Assembly (NCBI RefSeq): GCF_026427355.1
Contig: NZ_CP102665.1
Coordinates: forward strand, 928,501-992,500
DNA length: 64,000 nucleotides
Source: Sphingobium sp. JS3065
GTDB lineage: Bacteria > Pseudomonadota > Alphaproteobacteria > Sphingomonadales > Sphingomonadaceae
Direction: 5' to 3'
Shown: in pieces, positions 1-9,438 of the stretch
How positions within the stretch are numbered: the stretch's first letter is position 1
Layout of the letters: each line of letters opens with the position of its first letter
Notes under the pieces: model-generated
Databases searched by the model: none
What the model was told of the DNA's origin: nothing
What the model saw: only the letters and a program-made list of their open reading frames with translations
Made by a program: the position numbers and the translations under genes

Positions 1-342
1 ACCGGGAGGGGGAAGTATGTTTTTCCTTCGATCAGAAGCGCGACAAATCCAATGTCAGAAAATACCGTGAATGCGGGCCTGCGACGGCTGGGTTATTCAG
101 GAGATGAGATGACGGCGCACGGTTTCCGTTCCATGGCGTCCACTCTTCTGAATGAGTGCGGAAAGTGGCATCCGGACGCGATCGAGCGAGCATTAGCACA
201 CAAGGACCGCGATTCCGTTCGGGCGGCTTATGCGCGTGGGGCATTCTGGAATGAACGGGTGGAAATGGCGCAATGGTGGAGTGATTATCTGGATCGGCTG
301 AAGGACGAGCGGAAGGTGTTGCGCCCGGCGTTTGGTCAATGA
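1..342 (+). CDS. P4-type tyrosine recombinase/integrase, C-terminal part (runs off the window start)
   Basis: The frame is open from the first base and ends in TGA at 340-342; only about 113 residues are visible. They hold the C-terminal catalytic part of a P4-like (DUF4102-type) site-specific integrase: the H-x-x-R box in TAHGFRSMAST, the second histidine region in ALAHKDRD and the presumed nucleophilic tyrosine in RAAYARGAF. The tail closely resembles that of the complete integrase at 23355-24569 (WHPDAIER, MAQWWSDYL), so the two are paralogues, although their DNA has diverged clearly. It probably belongs to a genomic island whose attachment site lies outside the window or in the gene-free stretch that follows. 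The family is clear; whether the gene is intact upstream cannot be seen. Confidence 0.88.
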   Translation, partial: TGRGKYVFPSIRSATNPMSENTVNAGLRRLGYSGDEMTAHGFRSMASTLLNECGKWHPDAIERALAHKDRDSVRAAYARGAFWNERVEMAQWWSDYLDRLKDERKVLRPAFGQ

Positions 343-674
343 GAGGATAGGGGTAAGAGATGCCACGCGTTCTGCGATGGGCAGCGGATCGTAAGAAATG
401 CGAATTTTCGACCCTGTGTGGACGGCTCTCCGTTGGCAAGTGGCATATTGAGCTGTGCAGCGTTGGTTGGTGCGGCCATGTGTCCAACCTGTTGAAGCGG
501 CGCATGGTGCCGCTGGCCGTAATGCCATTAGCGCTGCTCAGGTCCCAACCATTCCCGCGCACTCCAAGGTGCTGGGTCGAAATATGGGTTTTCCCGATCC
601 GGCGGTTTCAACCGACTTTGTGCATTAGCTCCTGTCCGCCCTTCCCAACATCGTAGGCGCTGCGCGCCAAATCC
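343..674. other. gene-free stretch between integrase tail and IS110 remnant
   Basis: About 330 bases with no convincing coding frame. The right part would be the 3'-flank of the minus-strand IS110 remnant. No tRNA, clear terminator or attachment repeat could be recognised by eye. Confidence 0.4.
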
Positions 675-1405
675 TTATGCGATCTGTGGTTCGCGATAGC
701 GTTCGCCGCTCGTCATCATTGCCCAGATCATGCGGGTGTTTTTGTTGGCGAGCGCCACTGCCGCAACCTTGACCTTTTTCCGTGCAAGCAGTTGCACGAT
801 CCAAGGTCGTTTTGATTTGTGGCGCTCGGCGCAGCGGATCACTGCCATGGCACCGACGATGAGCATTTGCCGCAGATATCGATGTCCCGCCTTGGTGATG
901 CCGCCAAGCCGCTCCTTGCCGCCACTGGAGTTTTGTCGCGGCACCAAGCCAATCCAGGCGGCAAGATTGCGTCCTGAGCGGAAGATCGCTGGATCGGGTA
1001 CTGTGGCAACGATGGCGCTGGCCAGTAGTGGCCCGACGCCCGGTATCTCCATCAGACGCCGCCCGATTTCGGTTTCTCGGGCGCTTGCCATGATCCGGCG
1101 ATCATTTTCGAGAATCTGTTCTTTCACGATCCGCAGTTGAGTTGCCAGCATCTCAAGGCATATCCGCACATCGACTGGCACACGATTGTCGGTCGTATCG
1201 GCAATCACATTCAGGAGTTGATCAATCCCATTTCTGCCGATCGGTGCGACGATGCCAAACTCAGCAAAATGCGCTCGCAATGCATTCGATAGCTGTGTCC
1301 GCTGGCGGTTGAGGATCAGGCGAACACGATGCAACATCATCGTGCTTTGCTGTTCCGGCGATTTGATCCCGACGAATCGCATGGTCGGACGCGTCACCGC
1401 TGCAG
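675..1405 (-). pseudogene. IS110-family transposase, 5'-truncated
   Basis: About 240 C-terminal residues of an IS110/IS1111-family transposase. Visible are the central coiled region (QRTQLSNALRAHFAEFG), the helix-hairpin-helix-like motif MEIPGVGPLLASAI and the transposase_20 block with the conserved serine region (PRQNSSGGKERLGGITKAG). Family members are about 330-350 residues, so roughly 100 N-terminal residues carrying the RuvC-like DEDD catalytic half are missing. Reading upstream, family sequence (AVTRPTMRF) stops near 1405 and unrelated DNA follows, marking the breakpoint. The gene cannot encode an active transposase. The C-terminus and stop look natural. Confidence 0.85.
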
Positions 1406-1726
1406 TGCGAGAATATCGGCAGATCGCTCCTCGACACGGCGCGAGCGCATGTCTCCGCCTTGAGGCTTGGAGGCCAAAGGCGCCTGTCTTGCGTCGCTGC
1501 GCCCGCCCGCGTTGGTGTGCGGATCCGGCCGAACGCCAGGCTTACTTACTTTATATTAGTATTTTTCCTTTAGTTACCAGCTGGCGCGTCTTCACGAGGA
1601 GCGCGGGCAGTCACAACGGAAAGTGGAGGGGTAGTTGCATAAACCATTCTTCCGATCCGCTTGCACGCCCTCCTTGGCGGTCCGGCGTGGACAGTGTGCG
1701 CTCCCAATCATGGAAACCGACATCTG
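1406..1726. other. intergenic stretch with AT-rich promoter-like segment
   Basis: No supported gene. An AT-rich segment at about 1541-1580, including TATATT at 1552-1557, stands out in high-GC DNA and could be promoter material for the kinase downstream. No matching -35 was established. Confidence 0.25.
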
Positions 1727-3649
1727 ATGCTGTCGTTGTCCTCGATCCGTCGAAGCCGATTGGCCGATTGGCCGTTGATTGCCAAATTCGGTATCACGCC
1801 GGCGCTGACGTTGGGCCTCCTGCTGCTGATGGCGGTGATCGAAGTGTCTGCGCTGAACAAGGTGCGCAGTGAGAACGATCATGTCGTTGATGTTGTCATG
1901 CCGGAATCTACCGAGCTCACCGAAGTGCGCGCGCGCTTCGAGAAAGCCGACGCAGATCTCGCCCGGCTCGTTCTCGCTGAGGCCGCCAACCCGGGCAAGA
2001 CGGACATCGCAGCAAAGGTGACGAGCATTCAGGCCGATCTGCAGAAAGTGACCAGTGATCTTGGTCGCTTCAGGGAGACCCAGACCGGCCACGCCAACCT
2101 GGCACAGGTCGAAGCCGCGCGGCGCGATGTGGAGCAATATTCCAGCGCCGTCGAGGTCGTCATTTCGATGCTCGGCGTGGACTTTTCCAGCGCAGCCGCG
2201 ATGATCCAGCCCTTTCACCACAACGCGGCGCGCGTATCGCAGAACCTGAATCTGATCGCCAGGTCAGGAGCGAAGGAAGCGCGCCGGCGCGCCGAGACGA
2301 TCAGCGGCGATGTGACGGCGACGACATCGGCCTTCAGTATAATCGTGATAATTGCCTTTTCGGGAACCGTGCTACTGACGGCCGTCGTTGGCAAGAAGAC
2401 GGTGCGATCCATCCGCGAGATAGCCGATGCGACCACCCGGCTTGCCGGCGCGGACTATAGCCTGGATATCAGCAGCCTCGATCGCAAAGACGAGCTCGGC
2501 ACGGTCGTCAAGGCACTTGAGACGTTCCGGCAGCAGGCGCTGGAGGCGAAGCGCCTCCAACTGATCGAGCAGGAGAGCCGCGAGCTGCATATCGCCAAGA
2601 CGGCAGCTGAAAATGCAAGCCAAGCGAAGTCCGACTTCCTCGCCAACATGAGTCACGAGCTTCGGACGCCTCTGAACGCAATCCTGGGATATGCGCAACT
2701 GATGGAGAATGATCCCGGGATTAGCGACAAACACCTCGTGGGTGCCCGGACGATCCACCAGAGCGGCACCCACCTGCTGGCCCTGATTACCGACATCCTT
2801 GATCTGTCGAAGATCGAGGCGGGAAAACTGGAGCTCTTTCCCGCGCCTCTCGAACTGCGATCTCTTGCGCGCGGCATTGCGGATATGATCCGGGTGCGCG
2901 CTGCAGACAAAGGGCTGCGCTTCCGCAGCGAGGTGTCACCGGATCTACCCGCCCATGTTCTCGCCGACGAAAAGCGGTTGCGCCAGGTAATGATCAACCT
3001 GCTGGGCAATTCCATCAAATTCACCTCCCAGGGGGAGGTCGGCCTGCACATAGCGCTGGTTTCGGGCGACGAGAACCGGGCGCGGGTCCGCTTCGAGATA
3101 CGGGACACGGGCGTGGGCATCCCCGCCGATCAGCTTGTGCAGATATTCCAGCCCTTCGAGCAGGTGGGTGACGTCGAGCGCTGGGCAGGCGGCACCGGAC
3201 TGGGGCTCAGCATCAGCCGACAGCTTGTCCATCTGATGAACAGCGAAATCCGCGTCGAAAGCGAAGTCGGCCACGGCAGCACCTTCTTCTTCGAACTCGT
3301 GGTGGAGGCGGCGCCGGCGGCCGGTTCCGCGGCCATCGAAACCATCACCGGCTATGCGGGGCCGCGGCGCACCGTGCTCATTGTCGACGACACGCCGGCC
3401 AACCGCGCGGTGCTGGTCGAAAAGCTGCACGGTCTCGGCTTCCTCACGGCGGAGGCCGGCGACGGGCTGGAGGGGCTGAAACAGGCGGAGCTGCTGACTC
3501 CGGATCTTGTCCTCATGGATAGGCGGGCAATAGCCGCCGGTCGGCCGTCGACCAGTTTTTGCCGCTCAAATCCGCATCACAATTTCCGGTTAGCGGACAT
3601 TGCGTCAATGACGATGCACCGGCATAACCTTGCCTATGAGCGAGTATGA
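1727..3649 (+). pseudogene. hybrid sensor histidine kinase, receiver domain truncated
   Basis: Membrane-bound sensor kinase. In order: a transmembrane segment near residues 15-40, a periplasmic helical sensor, a second membrane segment near 200-220, HAMP and linker coiled coil, then HisKA with the phospho-accepting His at about residue 310 (MSHELRTPLNAIL). The HATPase domain has N-box INLLGNSIKF, G1 DTGVGIP and G2 GGTGLGLSIS. A receiver starts near residue 547 (VLIVDD) and runs to LVLMD, whose Asp is the expected phospho-acceptor (codon 3518-3520). Immediately after it the frame leaves the family and ends in about 43 unrelated residues. The ATG at 1727 is preferred over an in-frame ATG at 1661 because GGAAA lies just upstream and the membrane segment then starts normally. 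The kinase half looks intact; the receiver lacks its second half and any further relay domains. Confidence 0.8.
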
Positions 3650-3851
3650 ATGGGTTAAGCGGCCGCCGAATATCTTAGAACGCATTATCGCTGGTGCGTT
3701 TGTCGCTGTGCTTCTCTTGGCGTCTGCAAGCTCTTATGCCGGATGGCGTATTTTTGGCGAACATGACGGCAAGGTAGCCATAGGCGCAACCTTTGTCGGC
3801 GTCATCCTGATCAGGCTGTTGCCACAAGCGAGGCGTAAGCCGCCAGCCTGA
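3636..3851 (+). CDS. small two-segment membrane protein
   Basis: A 71-residue protein with a charged N-terminus followed by a hydrophobic segment (IIAGAFVAVLLLASASSYAG) and a second one (VAIGATFVGVILIRLL) before a basic, proline-rich tail. The topology is typical of a small inner-membrane protein with both termini in the cytoplasm. The ATG at 3636 is chosen over an in-frame TTG six bases earlier. It lies just past the broken kinase and overlaps that frame's junk tail, so it probably arrived with the sequence that truncated the kinase. No function is recognised. Confidence 0.5.
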   Translation: MSEYEWVKRPPNILERIIAGAFVAVLLLASASSYAGWRIFGEHDGKVAIGATFVGVILIRLLPQARRKPPA

Positions 3852-3902
3852 TTACGACCAGTATTTGCCATTTGATTGCAAATAACCTGTTCCAGAACCG
3901 GA

Positions 3903-4226
3903 CTAAGCGGGAGTTTGTTCCGGCCCATATAACGGTTCAGGAACAGTCCACGCAGAAGGCAAATCTGAGAAATTACCCCACAGCTTCCACTCACCACTAG
4001 CTGCATAAAACGATGCCAGTCCCCACTGGGGCGGATCAGGCCAGCCGAACCAATCCCGATCAATCAAAAATAAAACTTCATCGCCAAACTCGGCAATGAA
4101 ACCCGTTCCCATCTTTCGCGCCCAATCGTGGTCGTCTCCGAGTGCAGATATCGCTGGCCAGTCGTTTAGGCCTGCGCGCCGCCAAGTAAGTGGCCAGCTT
4201 GCGCGTTCGCGATACCCCTTCTTCAT
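3903..4226 (-). CDS. hypothetical protein rich in Trp, possibly 5'-altered
   Basis: The C-terminal 70 residues look like real protein, with an acidic, aromatic composition (FIAEFGDEVLFLIDRDWFGW and a Trp-rich stretch after it). No family is recognised. The frame continues upstream to 4376, but the extension is basic and low quality, so the ATG at 4226 is a provisional start. A second minus-strand frame at 4078-4272 also shows protein-like sequence (GGIFAITFYEEG), which suggests either a frameshift or an overlapping remnant. It probably acts in the cytoplasm, as no signal peptide or membrane segment is seen. Confidence 0.35.
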   Translation of the reverse strand: MKKGYRERASWPLTWRRAGLNDWPAISALGDDHDWARKMGTGFIAEFGDEVLFLIDRDWFGWPDPPQWGLASFYAASGEWKLWGNFSDLPSAWTVPEPLYGPEQTPA

Positions 4227-4676
4227 AGAACGTGATCGCAAAAATCCCGCCTTCCATGGGTTCGCTTCCCAAAACATTTGTGATTGGGCCTCTTGTGTCT
4301 GATCGCCCCCTTTATGCTCCGAAAGCCGACAGGCTGCAAACCACCCTCGCCAGCCATCGGCGGCGCTGGTTCGCAAGCGGCCCGCTCAATTGGCGACCTT
4401 CCGGTTTAGAGACGGCCAGCTGCCGGGCAGCACGCGCCAACACAGCCGACGCTAGAGGCCTCTTGTGACATCCCTGAAAGCTGCCTTCGGTTCATGTCGC
4501 GGTGTTTGAGGCTCGGATGATTGGCCGACCTCGGGACATGACCGTCGCCCCGGTCCTCGCGGCCCATCGTTGGCACTGTCGGACACCCATCACAACGCTA
4601 TGCTGCTGCCTTAGCGCCCAGTTCCACCGCCGCCGAACGCCCGGTTGTCCTTCAGCCATAAAGGACCGGGGGCTTT
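4227..4676. other. gene-free stretch before the membrane-anchored hypothetical gene
   Basis: About 450 bases with only short, low-quality frames. It ends in a hairpin and T-run described separately. Confidence 0.3.
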
Positions 4677-4677
4677 T
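4641..4677 (+). terminator. intrinsic terminator-like hairpin with T-run
   Basis: Stem CCGG-TT-GTCCTT paired with AAGGAC-CGG around a loop of about eight bases, followed by GGGC and TTTTT. The T-run makes it a plus-strand terminator, yet no clear plus-strand gene precedes it. It abuts the stop of the minus-strand gene that begins at 5384 and may be bidirectional. Confidence 0.5.
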
Positions 4678-5384
4678 TATTTCGGCGTCTTACCGGAAGA
4701 ATGTCGCAGCTTTTCGACGGCTGTGCGCGCCGCTTTGATCGTGCGTTGGGTTTTGCCAGTGCAGAATTCTTCGCCCGGACTAAACGCTTCGAAGACCTTC
4801 TTTCGATCCAAATTCGGGTCCAAGGCGATCTTGGCTTCGGGTGGGAACAGTTGATTTGCGCCTTCTTCGAAGGTGACTTTCATTGTGATCCCATCACGCA
4901 CAAGCTTCAGCTTCGCGATGTCCGTGGCGTGTCCTCCGAATATGTCCCATGCGACGACATGTGCAGTTTTGCCGCCGGAAATGTCACCACGAAGCAAGAC
5001 GAAATCGACGAATGGCACCCGATCGCAAATGCCCTTGGTCGCTATGGTGCCGTCGATTTCGCCGTTCTCGACAGATAACCTAATCTCCACGTCATCTTTC
5101 GATAGATTCATGTCGGCTTCATCAACGTAGCCTTCAGGATGGTTGGTCCATCGCCCATTCCACGCGGCATCCTCATGATACCAGCTTGAAAACTGATCGG
5201 CAGTTTTACCCCATTCGCCGGGCAGTTCCCGTGCGTTCGACAAGATCGAATTGATATTGGTCAGCAGAAGGGCGAGCGCGGCAACCCCAGCGGACAGCCT
5301 CAGCCAAACGCTTTTCCACCAAGGTTTGTCGGTCGGCGGCGACGTGTTCGCTGGTGCCGGTTTCGCCTGCTTTTTCGCCGCCAT
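4677..5384 (-). CDS. membrane-anchored hypothetical protein
   Basis: A 235-residue protein with a Lys/Ala/Pro-rich cytoplasmic N-terminus, one transmembrane helix near residues 27-47 (LRLSAGVAALALLLTNINSI) and a soluble C-terminal domain of alternating beta-like sequence. That domain probably lies in the periplasm (type II anchor). Two cysteines occur in the soluble part (GICDRVPF and EEFCTGK). The ATG at 5384 is used; a TTG nine bases upstream is also possible since AGGGGGAG lies close to both. It is transcribed divergently from the coupled gene pair at 5532-8386, sharing a promoter region of about 150 bases. No family is recognised. Confidence 0.65.
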   Translation of the reverse strand: MAAKKQAKPAPANTSPPTDKPWWKSVWLRLSAGVAALALLLTNINSILSNARELPGEWGKTADQFSSWYHEDAAWNGRWTNHPEGYVDEADMNLSKDDVEIRLSVENGEIDGTIATKGICDRVPFVDFVLLRGDISGGKTAHVVAWDIFGGHATDIAKLKLVRDGITMKVTFEEGANQLFPPEAKIALDPNLDRKKVFEAFSPGEEFCTGKTQRTIKAARTAVEKLRHSSGKTPK

Positions 5385-5531
5385 GCTTCTCAAATGCTCC
5401 CCCTATTGTGAGCATCATAGCGCACCCCCCAATTCGCCGAAACGCGGTTATTCGCGGTGGAGGTGGAAAGCCCTCTCGCCAACATTATGGCTGATCTTTT
5501 CTGAAGCGCCCGGGATGGTTATGCAGTTTCG

Positions 5532-6290
5532 ATGACAGGATCCCAGTTCGGCACCTATATTCACGCAGCGCCAGAGCTGGATGGCGGAATCGGCCTCACC
5601 CATGTTACCGACTGCGTGCATCTGGGTAGTATCCTGGGCTCGGGAAAGCTCGAGAAACGCTGGTGCCAGGTCTTTGAGAAGGACCTGCTCTATCTCTTTT
5701 ACGGTCGTCCCGCCTATCGCCGCAAATGGGACAGCGGTGCCACTTCGAACTTGGGCTATGCCCGAATGTGCTTCGTCCTGCGCGATGCAGTCGCCGACAA
5801 GGCCGCCCGCCTGCTGCCGTTCGATAGCGGTGGCTATAAACACTATCAGGACGCCTTCCATCAGACGCTCGACATCAGCGATTTCGACGTGGCACCGACC
5901 GACCATCCCCGAAAGATCGTGGCCGCCTTCTATGAAACTTTCTCCGACTATTACTGGATGGCCCCCCGGCCGGGCCTCAAGCTGCCATTGACGCAGAATA
6001 TCGTCGATTCCTATTACAAGCTCATCACCGGCGGTTTGAAGGAGACGTTCGACGATCGCTGCGCGGCAATCGAGGTCCAGCTCGAGGACTCGCTCCCGCT
6101 TGCCGGCCAGGTCCTTGCCGTCATCGGACCGCACATGATGTTCGATGATCCCCACCTTATGGACCAGATCATCGCCTGGGGAGCCGAGCCGCGCGGTTAT
6201 CAATTGCCCCGCATGTTCAATCCGGCCGAGATTGGCGGCCGCCTGCTCGATGAAGTGCATCGCTTCCTCGTTGATGGCGGGTATCTCTGA
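5532..6290 (+). CDS. unknown protein, first gene of coupled pair
   Basis: A 252-residue soluble protein without signal peptide or membrane segment. The N-terminus has the pattern LTHVTDCVHLGSILGSGKL followed by LLYLFYGRPAYR. The arrangement H-x-T/hydrophobic, then L-x-S-I-L-x-x-G, faintly recalls the start of DarT-type ADP-ribosyltransferases, but I cannot confirm the rest of that fold. Another notable segment is LLPFDSGGYKHY. The stop overlaps the start of the next gene as TGATG, so the two are almost certainly translated together and probably act together. The pair sits among accessory genes and remnants of mobile elements, a usual setting for defence or conflict systems. That role is inference only. 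Confidence 0.75.
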   Translation: MTGSQFGTYIHAAPELDGGIGLTHVTDCVHLGSILGSGKLEKRWCQVFEKDLLYLFYGRPAYRRKWDSGATSNLGYARMCFVLRDAVADKAARLLPFDSGGYKHYQDAFHQTLDISDFDVAPTDHPRKIVAAFYETFSDYYWMAPRPGLKLPLTQNIVDSYYKLITGGLKETFDDRCAAIEVQLEDSLPLAGQVLAVIGPHMMFDDPHLMDQIIAWGAEPRGYQLPRMFNPAEIGGRLLDEVHRFLVDGGYL

Positions 6291-8386
6291 TGGCGATGGT
6301 TGGGCCCAGGATGCGGGCTGTTGGCGCCTTCAACCCGACGGCGCAACCGGTAGGGTTCCTCCAGCCTTTGTTCTCCGCGGACGGCGGCGACAACCAGACC
6401 TATATCCAGCAGCTCGCGGCCTGGGCCACGATTGCGAGATTCGAGCCCGTCGCGTGGCCCGAGCGCGACACGGTGACCTTCCTCGATCCGCTGGAAGCGG
6501 AAGCAGGTGGTGAAAGCCTCTGGGCCTTCGCCTTGCCCGACGAGCCGCCAATTCTGCTGGGCTGGGAAGCGTTCCGCACGGCCCTGGCCGCGCGGATCGA
6601 CGACGCGGTCCTTGCCGACCGGCCGCTCCTGCTCTTCGAGATCGTCCAGCTGATCGGCCTGGAGAGCCGTAAGCCCGATATTTACCGGAGGGCTTTTGAG
6701 GCCTATGCCCGCGCGGGGCAGGCCGTCGCCGAACGCTGGCGCGATCGCGAAATCCTCGAGCCGTTGCTTCTCGAGGCCATGACCGGCGGTGGTCGCGGGG
6801 CGCCGCGCGGCGAGGAGCCGGCCATTCCCGTTCGGAGCATCTTCCGGGTCCGGACCGAGCGCGACGTCGTCCGCGTCGAACTGGCCGGAGGTGCGAGCCC
6901 CGGCACGGTCATGCAACTGGAGCGCGCCTATCAGGCGATCCTGACACGCTTCCCCGACCTGTTCCCAGCCGATGGTGTGCTCAAGGTGGACGCGATGCCG
7001 GTGCGGCCAGCCCCACCCGCTCCGTCCTACCAGCCCCCGAATGTGACCATCCTGCTCTCCGGCCGACTGCGCAAGCGGCAACATTACCGGCCGGGCCTGT
7101 ATCGGAACATCGCCGAGGTTATCGACATCGACAGTCTTGCAAACCGGCGCACCCGCGCGCCATCTTCGACCTATCTGCTGGTCGGCGCGCAGAGCGATTG
7201 GCGCACCTTGGTCGAGGATGCCCGCGATTTGTCCGATCTTCCGGCCATCGTGGTCATCCTAACCGTGTCGAGTGCACCGTTGCTGCGCGATATCGAGCTT
7301 CAAGGCGCCCTCTCACTTCCTTCCATCAGCCTGTTCACGCCGTCGGGAAGCCGCGATCGGAACGATGCGAGCAAGGTCATCGAGCCGCTGATCGACATGC
7401 TGACCCAGGCCGAGAAGCCGAAAGTTCCGGGGGCCGCCCTCCTCGATCTGCCAGCCAGACACAACCTGCTCCTTCGCGCCGATATGAGGGGCAGCCGCGA
7501 CCCGGTGGAGCTATGCTGCCGGCTCGGCGCGCGAGCCCTGCGCTCAGGTGTTCGGCCCGGGGCGAGGGCGAGCCTCTATGTTGAACGCAATGTCGGTTCG
7601 ATCTTTAACGAGGATTATGGGCGTCCCTTCGGACCCTTGTTCGCCATGCCCTTTCCGACTCAGATCGAGGTGCCGATCGATCCGGCGATACGACGGACGA
7701 AGCCGCGTTATCTGACGCTCATCCTCGAACGTGGCGATCTGAGTTCGCGCCATCTGGCCGAGCAGATCAGCGAAGGCGTCGAGGGCCTGTTCGCGATGCG
7801 GGGCTGGCAAGCCAAGCGCGAGGGGGAGCATCTTCGCGTGTCGCTGCCCGACCGGTCATTCTCGGCCTGCATTGCGTTCAATAAGGAAGATATCCCGCTC
7901 GAGGATCAAGACCTCGATCATCCCGCATTCGGCCGATCGCCTCTGCTGGTGATCCATGTCTCGCCAAGACGCGAGACCTTACTCGTGGGGAATCGCGGCC
8001 AGTTCTCGCACATCGCACTGGAGGATATCGGGCAAATGCGACCCGGTACGACCTGGCTTTGGCCGATCTTGCGCCGCCAGCTCATGGCCCCTGCGGCGCG
8101 GCCCTCGCTCGCGGCGCTTCGTCTCGCCAGTTCGATCGCCGCCGAGGCGATCCGGCTTGATCGATGTCAGTTCCTCTCGGAAGGCTGGTCGCTCGATCGC
8201 ATTCTGGCAACGCTGGATGCCCGCGATTGCGAACGGTTCGTCGACTTCGCGCCCGATGGCATCACCCGCCACGACGTCCTCCTGCACATGCGTCTGCCCC
8301 AAAGCGCGGATATGGCGGCCGACCGGCCTGACCCTATCCTTCGCCTGACGATCGAGAATGAAGGACCGACCTTGGTCATCGACTGA
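6290..8386 (+). CDS. large unknown protein, second gene of coupled pair
   Basis: A 698-residue soluble protein with no recognised domain, start codon fused to the previous stop (TGATG). The N-terminal third includes an acidic, hydrophobic segment (LLLFEIVQLIGLESRKPDIY) and a helical stretch. From about residue 250 there is an alternating strand/helix pattern (NVTILLSGRLRKR, SSTYLLVGAQSDW, LPAIVVILTVSSAP) like a Rossmann-type or protease/STAND-like alpha/beta fold. A later part shows repeated strand motifs (PRYLTLILERG, PLLVIHVSPRRETLLV). No Walker, nuclease or protease signature could be identified. Codon use is typical of high-GC neighbours. It may be the effector or sensor partner of the 252-residue protein. 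Confidence 0.75.
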   Translation: MAMVGPRMRAVGAFNPTAQPVGFLQPLFSADGGDNQTYIQQLAAWATIARFEPVAWPERDTVTFLDPLEAEAGGESLWAFALPDEPPILLGWEAFRTALAARIDDAVLADRPLLLFEIVQLIGLESRKPDIYRRAFEAYARAGQAVAERWRDREILEPLLLEAMTGGGRGAPRGEEPAIPVRSIFRVRTERDVVRVELAGGASPGTVMQLERAYQAILTRFPDLFPADGVLKVDAMPVRPAPPAPSYQPPNVTILLSGRLRKRQHYRPGLYRNIAEVIDIDSLANRRTRAPSSTYLLVGAQSDWRTLVEDARDLSDLPAIVVILTVSSAPLLRDIELQGALSLPSISLFTPSGSRDRNDASKVIEPLIDMLTQAEKPKVPGAALLDLPARHNLLLRADMRGSRDPVELCCRLGARALRSGVRPGARASLYVERNVGSIFNEDYGRPFGPLFAMPFPTQIEVPIDPAIRRTKPRYLTLILERGDLSSRHLAEQISEGVEGLFAMRGWQAKREGEHLRVSLPDRSFSACIAFNKEDIPLEDQDLDHPAFGRSPLLVIHVSPRRETLLVGNRGQFSHIALEDIGQMRPGTTWLWPILRRQLMAPAARPSLAALRLASSIAAEAIRLDRCQFLSEGWSLDRILATLDARDCERFVDFAPDGITRHDVLLHMRLPQSADMAADRPDPILRLTIENEGPTLVID

Positions 8387-8683
8387 TCCCGGCCTGTAAG
8401 AAGGGCAGCTTGCGCCTGAATAGCCGACGTTTGTGGCGCTTCGCCTCACCGTCGAAACCGGCCGTTCATGCACACGGCAAATTATGGCGCCCTTGGCCGA
8501 TCTCAGGATCGCGGGTTACTGGCAACGAATCGGGAAAGCTGCCCTTCCCTCGTAGAGGAAGCCGCCGCGCCGCAGTCGACCATTTATGGTCACTCCTTAT
8601 TGCGATCCGCAGCCCTGAGACCGGCCACATATTCAAGTGGAAAGTCGAGGGCTAAATGACTTGATCTGGTGGTGAGCTGCCGT

Positions 8684-9106
8684 TCACCCAAGAACATCAT
8701 TGAAAGGGTGACGGGTCAGGATGCGCCTGTGTTCCTCTAGCTTTCGCTCCCTCCACTGCGCTGAGAGCTGCCCTAAAAGCGCCTCCTGCTTGGCAAAGAG
8801 CTGTCGCCTTGAGTCTTCCCCCGGCTTGCGATTCCGCAGCTCAAAATCGGAAGCCATTGAGAACGTTACTCCGCAGAATATCCAATAGAGCAATTCGTCT
8901 ATATCGTTGGTTTTCCGCCGTTCCAGTTCAATGCCGCGCTCTTCGACGATGAAATAGTAGGCATCGCTAACAACTACGTAGGGCGCACCATCTCCTTGCG
9001 GTGTGCCGAATAGCGGCGTGTTGGACATGCCGATTTGAGATCCATATTCCTGCACCATCGTGCGAATAGAGGTGAGGTCGGATTGTCGGGGTAGGGCATC
9101 GCTCAT
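8684..9106 (-). CDS. Imm63-like immunity protein, orphan
   Basis: A 140-residue cytoplasmic protein that I recognise as immunity protein 63 type. It has the pattern PYVVVSDAYYFIVEERGIE, then the conserved core DELLYWIFCGVTFSMA and a C-terminal helix (RRQLFAKQEALLGQL) ending near RHPF. Such proteins neutralise polymorphic toxins delivered by contact-dependent or type VI/VII systems. No toxin, Rhs or CDI gene is visible nearby, so it is an orphan that may protect against toxins of other strains. Single gene, reading toward the coupled unknown pair. Confidence 0.65.
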   Translation of the reverse strand: MSDALPRQSDLTSIRTMVQEYGSQIGMSNTPLFGTPQGDGAPYVVVSDAYYFIVEERGIELERRKTNDIDELLYWIFCGVTFSMASDFELRNRKPGEDSRRQLFAKQEALLGQLSAQWRERKLEEHRRILTRHPFNDVLG

Positions 9107-9232
9107 CGATTAGTCATTGCAGTTGAAGCCTATATCCGCAACTGGCTCGATTTGAGCCGGAACCAGTTTCCTCAGTTTACGGCAGCTATCCGCCCTGCCT
9201 TTCCCTAAAGCGGTCTTTCGCCTATCCACCCG

Positions 9233-9327
9233 GCATCGTCGTTCCCGTCCCGCGGATCATCGCGTGCCGCCTGTAAGCCGCTGGTCCGGTTCAGGCGAGG
9301 AAAGCCGCCCAGCGGCATGCGACCAAT
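9233..9327 (+). repeat. 95-bp dispersed repeat, copy A
   Basis: This 95-base segment recurs as its reverse complement at 16091-16185 with two mismatches that I can see. Both copies are intergenic. The homology stops abruptly at both ends. Outer features include GTCCCGCGGATC and the CCGGTTCAGGCG core. Confidence 0.85.
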
Positions 9328-9438
9328 GCCAGTCATTGATTAAGGAACGTGGGTGCTCGGAAGCGGACGTTACCGGAAACACCTGTTTGTCGCACCTTTT
9401 TAACCGCCGCGGGAATAATTCCGCGTGGGGGCCCATAA

